Shown here one piece after another: positions 46,595 through 55,028 of a stretch of DNA of 64,000 bases (positions are counted from its first letter, which is position 1; the number at the start of each line of letters is the position of its first letter). The stretch comes from Nitrosomonas eutropha. Its GTDB lineage: Bacteria > Pseudomonadota > Gammaproteobacteria > Burkholderiales > Nitrosomonadaceae. The position numbers and the translations under genes are program-made. The stretch spans positions 124,001 to 188,000 of the forward strand of contig NZ_FPBL01000003.1 in assembly GCF_900116685.1 (NCBI RefSeq). Direction: 5' to 3'. The notes under the pieces were generated by a model. That model did not search any database. It worked only from the letters and a program-made list of their open reading frames with translations, and was not told where the DNA came from.

Positions 46595-47713
46595 TTATCC
46601 AAGATTCTTAACAATATGCGGGCCAATCAGGTTGGCAAACGTCAAGGGTAATTTCTGCCACGCTTTGATAAAGAGCCGATATTTCGGGTTGAGTGGGTTA
46701 TGCTCAGGCACAGCCTTTGCCCGATGAAGCTGATATTCATAGAATAACGGCTGTGGTTCAAACCCCCAGTTCTTTTTGAAACTATACGATCCAGTACCCT
46801 GCTTGCTGCGTCCAAAATCAAAAATCTTGTAACCTCGCTCACAGGCACGCCGCATCAGCTCCCAATACATAAAATCATTCCCAGCTAAATCACGCGCTGC
46901 ATCTACCCCCCCTCCGTAATAAGGCAGAACCTCATCCCGGAAATAAAAACTCATGACTGCACTGACCGTTTGATCATCTTTGGTAATGACGAGCAATTCA
47001 CAATCTTCTACAAAAACAGTTTTTAATAATCGGAAATATTTTCGGGAAAAAACCGGGGTACCCAAGCGGTGCACACTGGCCGAATAAGCATGAAAAAAAC
47101 GTTCGGTATCCTGATCTACATGACTCTGCAGCGCATATTTGATCCCTTTACGCACCATGGCACGCTGCTTGCGCGGAATAGCGAGCATGTTTTGCTCCAC
47201 ATCCGGATCTATCGTTTTGCGAAACGTAACATACAGCTCCTTGGTTGGCCAATCCTGATGAAAAGGAGTTACATGGCGATATTCCAGATAATCGACTTGC
47301 AGACGTGTTGCCAGCATCTGCGCCGCCTGATCCAGCCTGGCTCGTACGCTGTCTGATACAGCTGCAATACCACCATATACACAAAACGGCAAGGCGCTTA
47401 AGCTGTGCCCAAATAACAAACTGTTGACTTCTGCCAAGGGAAGTATGCCTTGAATATATCCATCCTCTTCTATGTATAAGAACCAGGTTTTATGTCCAAA
47501 AGCCTGCTCTATAACTTGTTTCCATCCGGCGCGATGGAAAAAGGTTGCATCAGGACAAGACATGACAAACGCATCCCAGGCCTGAAATTTGGCTGGAGAT
47601 AAAACAGAAATTCCCGGCAACTCAGCAAGGAACAAACTATCAGTGTTTTGCACAGTTATACCGTCGAGATTCACATCGTCCGCTGAAGGAAAATCTGATC
47701 CATGCGCCCCCAT
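46595..47713 (-). CDS. XrtA/PEP-CTERM system-associated FemAB family protein
   Basis: A 372-residue GNAT-type acyltransferase. Conserved parts are CPDATFFHRAGWKQVIEQAF near residue 55, SFYFRDEVLPYYGGGVDAAR, and MYWELMRRACERGYKIFDFG followed by RSKQGTGSYSFKKNWGFEPQ, the region usually conserved in this family. With the ATG at 47713 the gene overlaps the deacetylase stop by 43 bases; a GTG at 47651-47653 would avoid overlap and give 352 residues, closer to the usual length. Neither start has a good ribosome binding site. Its role in the XrtA pathway is presumed amino-acyl or acyl transfer to the glycan. Confidence 0.88.
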   Translation of the reverse strand: MGAHGSDFPSADDVNLDGITVQNTDSLFLAELPGISVLSPAKFQAWDAFVMSCPDATFFHRAGWKQVIEQAFGHKTWFLYIEEDGYIQGILPLAEVNSLLFGHSLSALPFCVYGGIAAVSDSVRARLDQAAQMLATRLQVDYLEYRHVTPFHQDWPTKELYVTFRKTIDPDVEQNMLAIPRKQRAMVRKGIKYALQSHVDQDTERFFHAYSASVHRLGTPVFSRKYFRLLKTVFVEDCELLVITKDDQTVSAVMSFYFRDEVLPYYGGGVDAARDLAGNDFMYWELMRRACERGYKIFDFGRSKQGTGSYSFKKNWGFEPQPLFYEYQLHRAKAVPEHNPLNPKYRLFIKAWQKLPLTFANLIGPHIVKNLG

Positions 47714-48510
47714 TCGAAATGCCGGATCAAGGCATTCAATCGTTTTTCCATACGACCTAAATTGAGGTAATGACGAAAATGTGTTCTAAAACTGATCTCT
47801 GTCTGCCGAGGTTGATCAGGATCAATTTCCCAGGGATGAAAATAAAAAATAGCCGGCTGGAGATCAATCATGTTCACTCTTTGTAGAAACCAGCGTGAGA
47901 TTGCATAGGGGAAAAGGCGGAAATAACCTCCCCCCCCCGCTGGAAAATTACGTCCAAACAGTCGCACAGTGGTAACCGGCAATTCAAGCAACCTCGGGGC
48001 ATTCTCGGGACTAAAAGCAAAACGAGGTGCATCCGGCATCCCGTAATGATCGTGCTTTACCGGATAAACGCTCGAACTGTATCGATATCCAGCCTCCTCA
48101 AGACATTCCAGCGCCCAGAGATTATCTCCATTGATAGAAAAACTCGGAGCACGATAACCCCATACAGATTGATTGCCAATATCCTCCAGTAGCGCTTTAC
48201 TGTGGGCAATATCGTTATAAAACTGCTCACGATTCAGTTCAGTAACACGATGATGAGCATAACCATGACTGGCTAGCTCATGACCATTCTCAACGATTCG
48301 CTTGATCATGGACGGGTAACGTTCCGCTATCCAGCCCAGTGTAAAAAAGGTTGCTTTGATTTTATGCTCGTCCAGCAACACAAGAATCCGATCAATGTTG
48401 CGTTCAACTCTGCACGGCAAGTTATCCCAAGATGAACGGGAGATATGCTGGGCGAAAGCCGATACCTGGAAATAATCTTCCACATCAATCGTCAACGCAT
48501 TACGAATCAT
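47671..48510 (-). CDS. XrtA-system polysaccharide deacetylase (DUF3473 type)
   Basis: A 279-residue CE4 deacetylase. The metal motif is ALTIDVEDYFQVSAFA; the paired His motif is ELASHGYAHHRVTEL, and WGYRAPSFSI carries the conserved Arg. The C-terminal DUF3473 part includes PAGGGGYFRLFPYAISRWFL and AIFYFHPWEIDPDQPR. The GGGG codons form a run of nine G on the coding strand (47930-47938), a potentially slippery tract. It lies 5 bases after the AAA ATPase gene and is part of the XrtA operon. No signal peptide is visible, so it would act on cytosolic lipid-linked intermediates. Confidence 0.93.
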   Translation of the reverse strand: MIRNALTIDVEDYFQVSAFAQHISRSSWDNLPCRVERNIDRILVLLDEHKIKATFFTLGWIAERYPSMIKRIVENGHELASHGYAHHRVTELNREQFYNDIAHSKALLEDIGNQSVWGYRAPSFSINGDNLWALECLEEAGYRYSSSVYPVKHDHYGMPDAPRFAFSPENAPRLLELPVTTVRLFGRNFPAGGGGYFRLFPYAISRWFLQRVNMIDLQPAIFYFHPWEIDPDQPRQTEISFRTHFRHYLNLGRMEKRLNALIRHFEWGRMDQIFLQRTM

Positions 48511-48515
48511 AGGAT

Positions 48516-49349
48516 TTATTCAGGAGAAACGGTTAGATCAAATTCTTTCTGTATATCAAGCATAACCTCATTTGCTTCGGCTTTACTTAGAGTCTGCAAT
48601 TCTTCCAGACACCCCATAATCAGCAATCTGTCACAAAACATATTGATTTTACGTGGAATTCCAGTGGAAAAATTATGTATTATTTCGAAAATTTCATCCT
48701 GAAATAGAGGATTTCCATTCCAGCCTGCTTTTTGCAATCGATGCTCGATATAGGCTCTGGTTTCAGCCTGATCCAGTGGCCCCAAGTGATAAGTAGCAAT
48801 CACGCGCTGGCGAAGCTGCTGCATCTGACTACCAAGTAACGTTCTTCTGAATTCCGGTTGGCCAAGCAGAAAAGTCTGTAACAAAGGCCTGTTATCCGAC
48901 TGAAAATTGGACAACATCCGTAATTCTTCCAATGTCTGTGGCTGAAGATTTTGTGCTTCATCGACCACTAACAATGCTCTTGTACCCTCCTGCTCGCATT
49001 TGCGCATGAATCGTTCAAGATCAAGTAATAATGCTGCTTTGGATGAGCCGTCGTAAGGCAAACCAAAAGCAGCTGCCACCATTCTCAAAGCATCATCCGG
49101 ATCCAGTCGAGTGCTGACTAACTGCGCAGCCACAACCCGCTCTCGCTTTAATTTTTGAAAAAGATAGCGCATCAGGGTTGTTTTACCAGCGCCCACTTCT
49201 CCTGTAATAATGATGAAACCATCTTCCTGCGACAGACCGTATTCAAGATACGCAGCCGCACGCTTATGCCCCCGGCTGGGAAAAAAGAAGCTTGGATCAG
49301 GCTTTAACTGAAATGGCTTCTCGGTAAAACCATAGTAAGTAAGATACAT
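48516..49349 (-). CDS. XrtA-associated AAA ATPase (GspA/ExeA-like)
   Basis: A 277-residue ATPase starting MYLTYYGFTEKPFQLKPDPS, typical of ExeA-like AAA proteins. Walker A is TGEVGAGKTTLMRYL (50-58) and Walker B ALLVVDEAQNL, followed by the sensor region LLQTFLLGQPEFR and arginine-rich LRQRVIATYHLGPL. Members of this family found in exosortase loci are about this length (some are longer with a C-terminal tail). It is 13 bases after the outer-membrane protein gene. Its role is thought to be energising assembly of the exopolysaccharide machinery; this is not experimentally settled. Confidence 0.92.
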   Translation of the reverse strand: MYLTYYGFTEKPFQLKPDPSFFFPSRGHKRAAAYLEYGLSQEDGFIIITGEVGAGKTTLMRYLFQKLKRERVVAAQLVSTRLDPDDALRMVAAAFGLPYDGSSKAALLLDLERFMRKCEQEGTRALLVVDEAQNLQPQTLEELRMLSNFQSDNRPLLQTFLLGQPEFRRTLLGSQMQQLRQRVIATYHLGPLDQAETRAYIEHRLQKAGWNGNPLFQDEIFEIIHNFSTGIPRKINMFCDRLLIMGCLEELQTLSKAEANEVMLDIQKEFDLTVSPE

Positions 49350-49362
49350 AAGCCTTTTATTT

Positions 49363-50943
49363 CTAAAAATTTATATTGACTGTTGCTGTTACTACATTAG
49401 CATTATAGTTACCATTGCTGCGATCAGATTCACGACGCAAATGAGAATACATAATTGATCCAGTCATTTTAGAAGTGAACTGTTTATTCAACCCAGCTGT
49501 CATTATTATATTGTCATCACGTTGACCGGTTAAGTCATAACTGGTTTTAATATATCCAAAGTTGATATTAGCATTACTTCTGGGAGACAGCCGGTGATTC
49601 CATAATACATTCCCACCAGTTTGGGTAGTATTTCTAGTCAACATTGCATTAGCAGCACCAAGCAAATCAGCATCCTCCTCATCCGGACTAAGTGATTTCC
49701 TGGAATAATTATAGGCACGAAATACTAATGAATTCTTTTTTCCATTTAGCGTGAGAGAAGCCTGCAGCCGTCTAAGCAAAAACAAACGGTTCGTCAGGAA
49801 ATTATTTGGATCAGAAAATGAAGATGAAAGTCCCTGATTCAATAATGCTTCACTATTCTGAGTACCTGACAAGAGTTGGCTCAACATGTCAGCACTTAAA
49901 ATCGAACCGCCAGATAAAGATTGTTGGCCAAAAGTAGTAATATCCTCAACATAGCTTAAGTTCCACACCGTACTGCGAGTGCGGTGATCAACAGAAGCTG
50001 CATAAGTATCTCCAAAAAATCTTTTCCCGCCTGATGCACTGACATTAGTCCTTTCAGTCGGCGTCCAAGAAAAACCTATAGTCCAAAAGGGGCTGGAAGT
50101 TTTTCCTCTTATCGAAACAAAGCTGTTATGCTCATAGCCTGCTGTGCCAATCAAATTAAAATGCGACGTCACAACGTATTTAAGCGAGCCTGATGCTCGA
50201 TCCATCTCTATCGTTCTTAAGGTTCCAAGCCTGGGCCCGGAATACTTTCTGTTAATCTCTGTATGGCTAAAATCCATTCCCCAACCAAGTGTTCTGAAAG
50301 CTGAACCGCTGTTTAGCGAAAAGATTGCTGAATCAGAAGCGCTATTAGAAAAACTACGCGTATTGGAACTCACCTCACCATGGATATATCGAATTTCTCC
50401 TGCAGCAAGGTTCTTGAAACGCTGACGCACATAGGGACTGATACTCCAAGTACGTGTATCTCTCCGATTACCTGTCAAACTAGCGTTATCCAGTGCCTGT
50501 GGTCCCAATAGAGAAATATTTTGCTGAGTAACTACAGCACGGGCATCCACAAAAAAATGATTCTTGACTATCTCTGCAGTACCATTAGTATTTAATTGAT
50601 GTCGCATGAGGAACCGCTCATTTTTTGCATAGATGAGATTGTTCATCGTATAGCCAAGATTCGCCTTAAAATGACGCCCCTCACCCGTAATACTTATTCC
50701 AGGGTTAATCTGTGTAATAAATTCCCCGCCCCCCTGGCTGCCAAATCCTCCTCCACCAAACCCGATTCCACCGCCCAGCCTCACGTTATCAGTATAGGTT
50801 TCACTAACCATTAATCGTGGCTGTATATTCCATTCCGCTGCATTGACCTGAAAAACCGAGCTGCCCAATCCTACAATACAGCCACCCCACAAGCACGCTA
50901 TCCAGCGCGAAAAGCGGCTGTCAGCATAACCAAGTGATTTCAT
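49363..50943 (-). CDS. XrtA-system outer membrane beta-barrel protein (TIGR03016 type)
   Basis: A 526-residue exported protein. A signal peptide ends VNA before AEWNIQPRL. The mature part is full of alternating amphipathic strands with Tyr/Phe-rich ends (TYTDNVRLGGG, RHFKANLGYTMNNLIYAKN, GSIMYSHLRRESDRSN) and ends ANVVTATVNINF with a C-terminal Phe, the hallmark of BAM-inserted barrels. A Gly-rich stretch follows the first strand. Its start overlaps the kinase stop by one base (TAATG). In exosortase systems it is the likely outer-membrane exit port or channel for the glycan, together with the Wza-like lipoprotein. Confidence 0.92.
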   Translation of the reverse strand: MKSLGYADSRFSRWIACLWGGCIVGLGSSVFQVNAAEWNIQPRLMVSETYTDNVRLGGGIGFGGGGFGSQGGGEFITQINPGISITGEGRHFKANLGYTMNNLIYAKNERFLMRHQLNTNGTAEIVKNHFFVDARAVVTQQNISLLGPQALDNASLTGNRRDTRTWSISPYVRQRFKNLAAGEIRYIHGEVSSNTRSFSNSASDSAIFSLNSGSAFRTLGWGMDFSHTEINRKYSGPRLGTLRTIEMDRASGSLKYVVTSHFNLIGTAGYEHNSFVSIRGKTSSPFWTIGFSWTPTERTNVSASGGKRFFGDTYAASVDHRTRSTVWNLSYVEDITTFGQQSLSGGSILSADMLSQLLSGTQNSEALLNQGLSSSFSDPNNFLTNRLFLLRRLQASLTLNGKKNSLVFRAYNYSRKSLSPDEEDADLLGAANAMLTRNTTQTGGNVLWNHRLSPRSNANINFGYIKTSYDLTGQRDDNIIMTAGLNKQFTSKMTGSIMYSHLRRESDRSNGNYNANVVTATVNINF

Positions 50944-51878
50944 TAATAATAGCCGTAGCCGTAATATCCGCCACCGCTATGTGCTCTGGCTTTGTTGTAA
51001 ATCAGGTTGATCACATCACAGGCTTCAATTTGTTGCAAAGCTTCCTTCACGGTCTGCTGGGTTGTCCTTTCTGCTTCAACCACTAGCACGATTTGCCCCA
51101 TTTGGCCCGCAAGTACACGCGCTTCGCTGGTCAACAACAAGGGAGGAGAGTCAAATATGACTACCCTGTCATGATAACGATGGGCAAGCTCAGCTAAAAT
51201 AGAATGCATGCTCTGACTAGCTAATAATTCGGTAGCATGAGCATGGCGCCTCCCAGCCGGAATCAATGTGAGTTTTTTCACGTTGGTTTTCATCATTACA
51301 TCGGGTATCTTCCACTGAGGATCACGGAGGAGATCCAGCAAACCCGGCTCCTCCGGGCTGAAACCAAGACTTGCAGGGATTGAAGGCCGAGCGACATCTG
51401 CATCAACCAGCAACACCCTGTGATCCATTTCCATTGCGATACTCATTGCCAGATTGATCGAACAGAAACTTTTCCCCTCACCGGACAAGGAACTGGTAAC
51501 CATAATCAGGTTGCCATTTTTAATACCACTATCCGGATTAAAGGCATTGGCAATCAGGGGACGTTTTATCAATCGAAACTGCTCGGCTATCTCGGATCTG
51601 GAGTGATCCAGAGTGACAATACCTTTGCGGTGCAGGTTTTCCAGATCAATTTCAATTTTTTTAGTTGTTTTCTTGCTGGAACTCGCTCTATTCGTCGAAT
51701 CAGTCGCAAGACTATCGCTAGCACTTGCCTCTTTTGCGATTTTCTGGCCCGGTGGTACGTTGTTAGAGAGAAATAATGGATCAAAACTCGTTTTTACAGT
51801 CTGTGGTGCCTTGCCTGGAATAAAATTGCCTATTTCATTTTTTGAAAGCTTATCAGCAGCCCTTTCAATAAGACTCAT
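50943..51878 (-). CDS. XrtA-associated BY-type tyrosine autokinase
   Basis: A 311-residue cytosolic kinase (no transmembrane part). The ATPase core has Walker A SSLSGEGKSFCSINLA (about 129-144), the Walker A' VLLVDADVARPSIP and Walker B VVIFDSPPLLL. The C-terminus is the Tyr cluster GGGYYGYGYY that becomes autophosphorylated. I chose the ATG at 51876-51878, preceded by GGAG; it gives MSLIERAADKL, the conserved start of this family. A GTG 14 codons upstream is also in frame. It is cognate to the chain-length protein encoded upstream (51965-53518), and probably opposed by the phosphatase at 24803. Confidence 0.94.
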   Translation of the reverse strand: MSLIERAADKLSKNEIGNFIPGKAPQTVKTSFDPLFLSNNVPPGQKIAKEASASDSLATDSTNRASSSKKTTKKIEIDLENLHRKGIVTLDHSRSEIAEQFRLIKRPLIANAFNPDSGIKNGNLIMVTSSLSGEGKSFCSINLAMSIAMEMDHRVLLVDADVARPSIPASLGFSPEEPGLLDLLRDPQWKIPDVMMKTNVKKLTLIPAGRRHAHATELLASQSMHSILAELAHRYHDRVVIFDSPPLLLTSEARVLAGQMGQIVLVVEAERTTQQTVKEALQQIEACDVINLIYNKARAHSGGGYYGYGYY

Positions 51879-51964
51879 ATCCACTCCATTATCTTTCGAA
51901 CTGTACCCTGGTAAATCCACATATTTTCTTGAATAACATCAGTAGCGATCTATATGCGAACAAT

Positions 51965-53518
51965 CTAAGTAGTCTGCATAACATGCGGTTTTATATAGTA
52001 AACCAACAACACTACATAGCACGCAACCAGCATTATCAAAGAAATGCCAAATACATAAATTTGTCTTTTATCTTTCACCTTCTCTTTTTCTGTCCATACC
52101 ATCGGTACTATTCCCAGAATCGGTAAACCTGTCAGCTCTCGCAAGGTAGTTTGGCTATGGAAAGTAGGCCGAATCTGGCTAATAACGAATGCAAGGCCAA
52201 CCCCTCCAGCCAAAGCTCCAATCAGAACCAGCGTAAGAAACTTTTTCCGATCTGGCCCGGATGGCAGCTCCGGAACTGTAGGGGGATCAACAATCCTGAA
52301 AGACATTAATCCAGAAGTAGAAGTCAGTTCGCCGGAGATTTCAGCAGATGCTCTGCGCTCCAGCAATTTTTCGTAATTAGCTTTGTTCACACTGTAATCT
52401 CGGTTGAGCTGTTGCATTTCTACTTCTACAGCAGGAACAGTATTACTCATTGATTTCAGTCGTTCGTAACGTGCTTCGTATTCGCCCACTCGCGCCTTCA
52501 TTGAGGCCACCTGCGCTTCAGATTCCGTCAATGCAATATTTAACTGTTGCATCATTGGGTCATAATTTTTACCATGATTACTAATTGGGCCCATAAGCTT
52601 AGCCTCTTCCACTTTGCGCTCTTCAAGCTGAGCGATCAACCGTTTAGTAGCAACTACATCTGGATGCTGATCAGTAAAATTCAGCATCAGGTTATCCAGA
52701 TTAGTATTCAACGATTGAATTCGTGAATCAATTTCCGGATTTACAATGCTTTGTGGTGATACTTCACCCACCTCCAGCAACAACACCGGCTCATCGCCTG
52801 TTATCTGTTTCTTGACTGCATCACGAGCCTGCTCAGCTTCAAGCAAGGCAAGCCTGGCTTTTTCCAGCTCTTCAGCCGCCGTAACCAGTTGGCTATAGTA
52901 ATCCCCCCCCTGCCCGGGTAAAAAGCCAAGATTCTTTTGTTTAAAAGCAGTCAGGGCCGCCTCAGCAGCAACCAATTTTTCTTCATAAGCAGCAATTTGT
53001 TGATCTATAAAACGTAACGCAGAAGCAGAATCCTGTTTTTTTCCTTCCAGTCCACCTTCAACAAAAATAGTCAACAGAGCCTGAACAATATCTTTGGCCA
53101 GCTTGGGGTCCTTGTCGTCATACGAAATCATGAAAATATTATCGCTGCCTGTCGTTTTAAGCTTGATATCACTCATCAATGAGGTGACCAGCTTTTCTTT
53201 GGCACTATCATCTGTGATCTTAATGTCCAGGTCTACCATACGAACAATTCTTTCGACATTTGGCCGACTAATAAGCGTCCGACTCATTATGGTGATTTGC
53301 TGATCCGGATTGGGTGATACAGTCATCCCCGCCATCAATGGTCGCAAAATACTCTGAGTATCAACGTAAATTCGCGCAGATGCCTGATAATTATCCGGCA
53401 TCTTATAAACGAAAAACCAACCTGCAACCGCAATAATCCAAGCAGATGCAACTGAAACCCATCTATATTTCCAAATCCCTTTGATGTAAACCAGTATCTG
53501 AGCAATTAAATCACTCAT
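51965..53518 (-). CDS. XrtA-system polysaccharide chain-length determinant (Wzz/GumC-like)
   Basis: A 517-residue inner-membrane protein. A first transmembrane helix (about 17-34, SVASAWIIAVAGWFFVY) follows the short cytosolic start; a Wzz domain and a long coiled coil follow (about 170-400, rich in Glu, Ala, Gln). The C-terminal region has a helix near 425-445 (LTLVLIGALAGGVGLAFVIS) and another near 485-507. A Pro-rich motif (VDPPTVPELPSGPDRKK) precedes the former. It lacks the fused kinase domain, which is encoded by the next gene. The tract encoding PGQGGD contains eight G. It controls polymer length and activates the kinase. Confidence 0.94.
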   Translation of the reverse strand: MSDLIAQILVYIKGIWKYRWVSVASAWIIAVAGWFFVYKMPDNYQASARIYVDTQSILRPLMAGMTVSPNPDQQITIMSRTLISRPNVERIVRMVDLDIKITDDSAKEKLVTSLMSDIKLKTTGSDNIFMISYDDKDPKLAKDIVQALLTIFVEGGLEGKKQDSASALRFIDQQIAAYEEKLVAAEAALTAFKQKNLGFLPGQGGDYYSQLVTAAEELEKARLALLEAEQARDAVKKQITGDEPVLLLEVGEVSPQSIVNPEIDSRIQSLNTNLDNLMLNFTDQHPDVVATKRLIAQLEERKVEEAKLMGPISNHGKNYDPMMQQLNIALTESEAQVASMKARVGEYEARYERLKSMSNTVPAVEVEMQQLNRDYSVNKANYEKLLERRASAEISGELTSTSGLMSFRIVDPPTVPELPSGPDRKKFLTLVLIGALAGGVGLAFVISQIRPTFHSQTTLRELTGLPILGIVPMVWTEKEKVKDKRQIYVFGISLIMLVACYVVLLVYYIKPHVMQTT

Positions 53519-53566
53519 ATTGGATCACCTCGCCATTTATCACGATTGCGCTCAAATTCAAATTAA

Positions 53567-54184
53567 TCAAAAGTAACTTTCAGGAATAACCAACACATCT
53601 CCCTGATAAACCGGTACGTTGGCAGAAATATCACCATCCCGGATCAAATCATCCAGCCTGACGCGAAATTGCTGCTGCTCACCATCAACGCTCCGAATGA
53701 TCCTTGCCCTATTTCCCGCAGCAAAATCAGTCAGGCCTCCCACAGCAATCATGACATCCATCAACGACATATCTTCTCGGTATGGTAGTGCTTGTGGCTG
53801 TGAAGCCTCACCGATTACCCTGATCTGTTCACCAAATGGCCCGACAAAATCAGTTATGACAACTGTCACTACTGGCTGCTGCAAATATTTTGCAAGCGTC
53901 TCTTCGATATCACGCGCCAATTCAGTCGAGGTCTTTCCACTTGCTGGCAAATCCTCTACCAAAGGTGTTGTGATTTTCCCGTCCGGACGAACCGGAACAC
54001 TCATGGATATTTCCGGATTACGCCAAACAATAATGTTTAATGTGTCACCCGGTCCAATCAGATAATCATGTGGAACCTGCTCCCCTTGTGTGCCAAGTAA
54101 CGGATAAGTCGTACAACTACTGAGCAAAAACAGATAAAAAATAACCGATAGATTAGTTATCCAGGTTTTAATAGAAATATTCAC
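53567..54184 (-). CDS. XrtA-system polysaccharide export lipoprotein (Wza/EpsE-like)
   Basis: A 205-residue lipoprotein. The signal peptide ends in the lipobox LLSSC (Cys24). The mature part starts DYLIGPGDTLNIIVWRNPEI, the usual Poly_export domain, then continues with VPVRPDGKITTPLVEDLPAS and ends with a SLBB-like domain (DMSLMDVMIAVGGLTDFA, then VYQGDVLVIPESYF). It would form the periplasmic/outer-membrane conduit for the polymer. It is the first gene of the XrtA operon. Its short length compared with Wza is normal for this subfamily. Confidence 0.94.
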   Translation of the reverse strand: MNISIKTWITNLSVIFYLFLLSSCTTYPLLGTQGEQVPHDYLIGPGDTLNIIVWRNPEISMSVPVRPDGKITTPLVEDLPASGKTSTELARDIEETLAKYLQQPVVTVVITDFVGPFGEQIRVIGEASQPQALPYREDMSLMDVMIAVGGLTDFAAGNRARIIRSVDGEQQQFRVRLDDLIRDGDISANVPVYQGDVLVIPESYF

Positions 54185-54633
54185 ACGAAACCCTCAATAA
54201 AAAGACTAGAGCGCCCTCACCCAAACTTTTTCACTACGATAACAGTAACAACACACATTATGTATCTATAACCAGAACATCAATTAACGTTTATTTATCA
54301 ATTGGATAAACACTCACACCGAGTGTAAAAGTAATTTTATTTTTACAGGGACACTGAATGGCTACTATTTAAAAAATCAAGCATAGTTAACATCATTCAT
54401 TTTGATCAGAAAAAACGTCAGCTTCTATAATGAGCATAAATGAGGCCCGCAGGCTGAACTACGGGAATTAGATTATATCGATCGGCCAATTAATATCTTT
54501 AACTTAATAAATATTTTAGGAGTTATGAAATTTAATTTGTATTAACAAGGACATAATTACCAAGTACCACGACACTCAAACCAATTGAAGCGGGAAGGAT
54601 AATTGCATTTTATACGTTTTCTCGGAGTATCTC
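54185..54633. other. 449-base AT-rich leader region upstream of the XrtA operon
   Basis: No gene was recognised. On the minus strand a TATAAT (54471-54476) is a candidate -10 for the operon starting at 54184, without a convincing -35; it would leave a leader of about 280 bases. TGTAAAA and TTTTACA form a weak inverted repeat near 54325-54350. No sigma-54 pattern of the type reported for exosortase-linked genes was found by eye. Confidence 0.4.
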
Positions 54634-54813
54634 CTAGAATTTCCCTTCACCCGCATAATATTGGCAAGATTTTGAATTAAAAGATGAAAACTCGACTTTG
54701 AGCACATCTCCTCCTGCTTCCTCCGCCATTTTCCGAAATTCAGTAACCTGTATTTCTGCAGGGACAATAAAAACCTGAGAAATTCCTGATTTATAGTGCA
54801 CTGTAATTTTCAT
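54634..54813 (-). CDS. Small hypothetical protein, 59 residues
   Basis: A short gene starting MKITVHYKSGISQVFIVPAE and ending AGEGKF. It has a good ribosome binding site: AGGGAAGAGT immediately upstream of the ATG at 54811-54813. Predicted content is mixed beta strand (first 20 residues) and one amphipathic helix (VTEFRKMAEEAGGDVL), as in a small alpha/beta fold. No signal peptide. I do not recognise the family. It lies between the XrtA operon and ettA in a stretch otherwise without genes. A 63-residue frame that overlaps it (54576-54767) lacks such a start signal and is probably a shadow. A small hairpin (8 pairs with one mismatch) covers its stop, 54621-54641. Confidence 0.6.
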   Translation of the reverse strand: MKITVHYKSGISQVFIVPAEIQVTEFRKMAEEAGGDVLKVEFSSFNSKSCQYYAGEGKF

Positions 54814-55028
54814 ACTCTTCCCTGATAGCCTGTATTTGTCCAGACAAACAACTCACCCTGATATTTGCCTTTTACACATTTGCCTCTTAATATAGCTCTA
54901 TGTAAATCACCACTCTGCAATGCCGACATTAAGCAGTATTCCTTTCTTTTCGTGTATAACCCTCTGCGGAATCTCCCCAGATTCTAGAATGTCCAGATCA
55001 ATTCAAATTCAGGATTAGAAAAGCATTT

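Noticed and set aside
54525..54545. A six-codon frame (MKFNLY) with an AGGAG-like signal
   Set aside because: Too short to support; it is on the opposite strand from the XrtA operon and has no sign of a leader-peptide attenuator next to it.
54576..54767. A 63-residue minus-strand frame
   Set aside because: It overlaps the 59-residue frame at 54634-54813 in another phase and has no good ribosome binding site; the 59-residue frame has a strong one.
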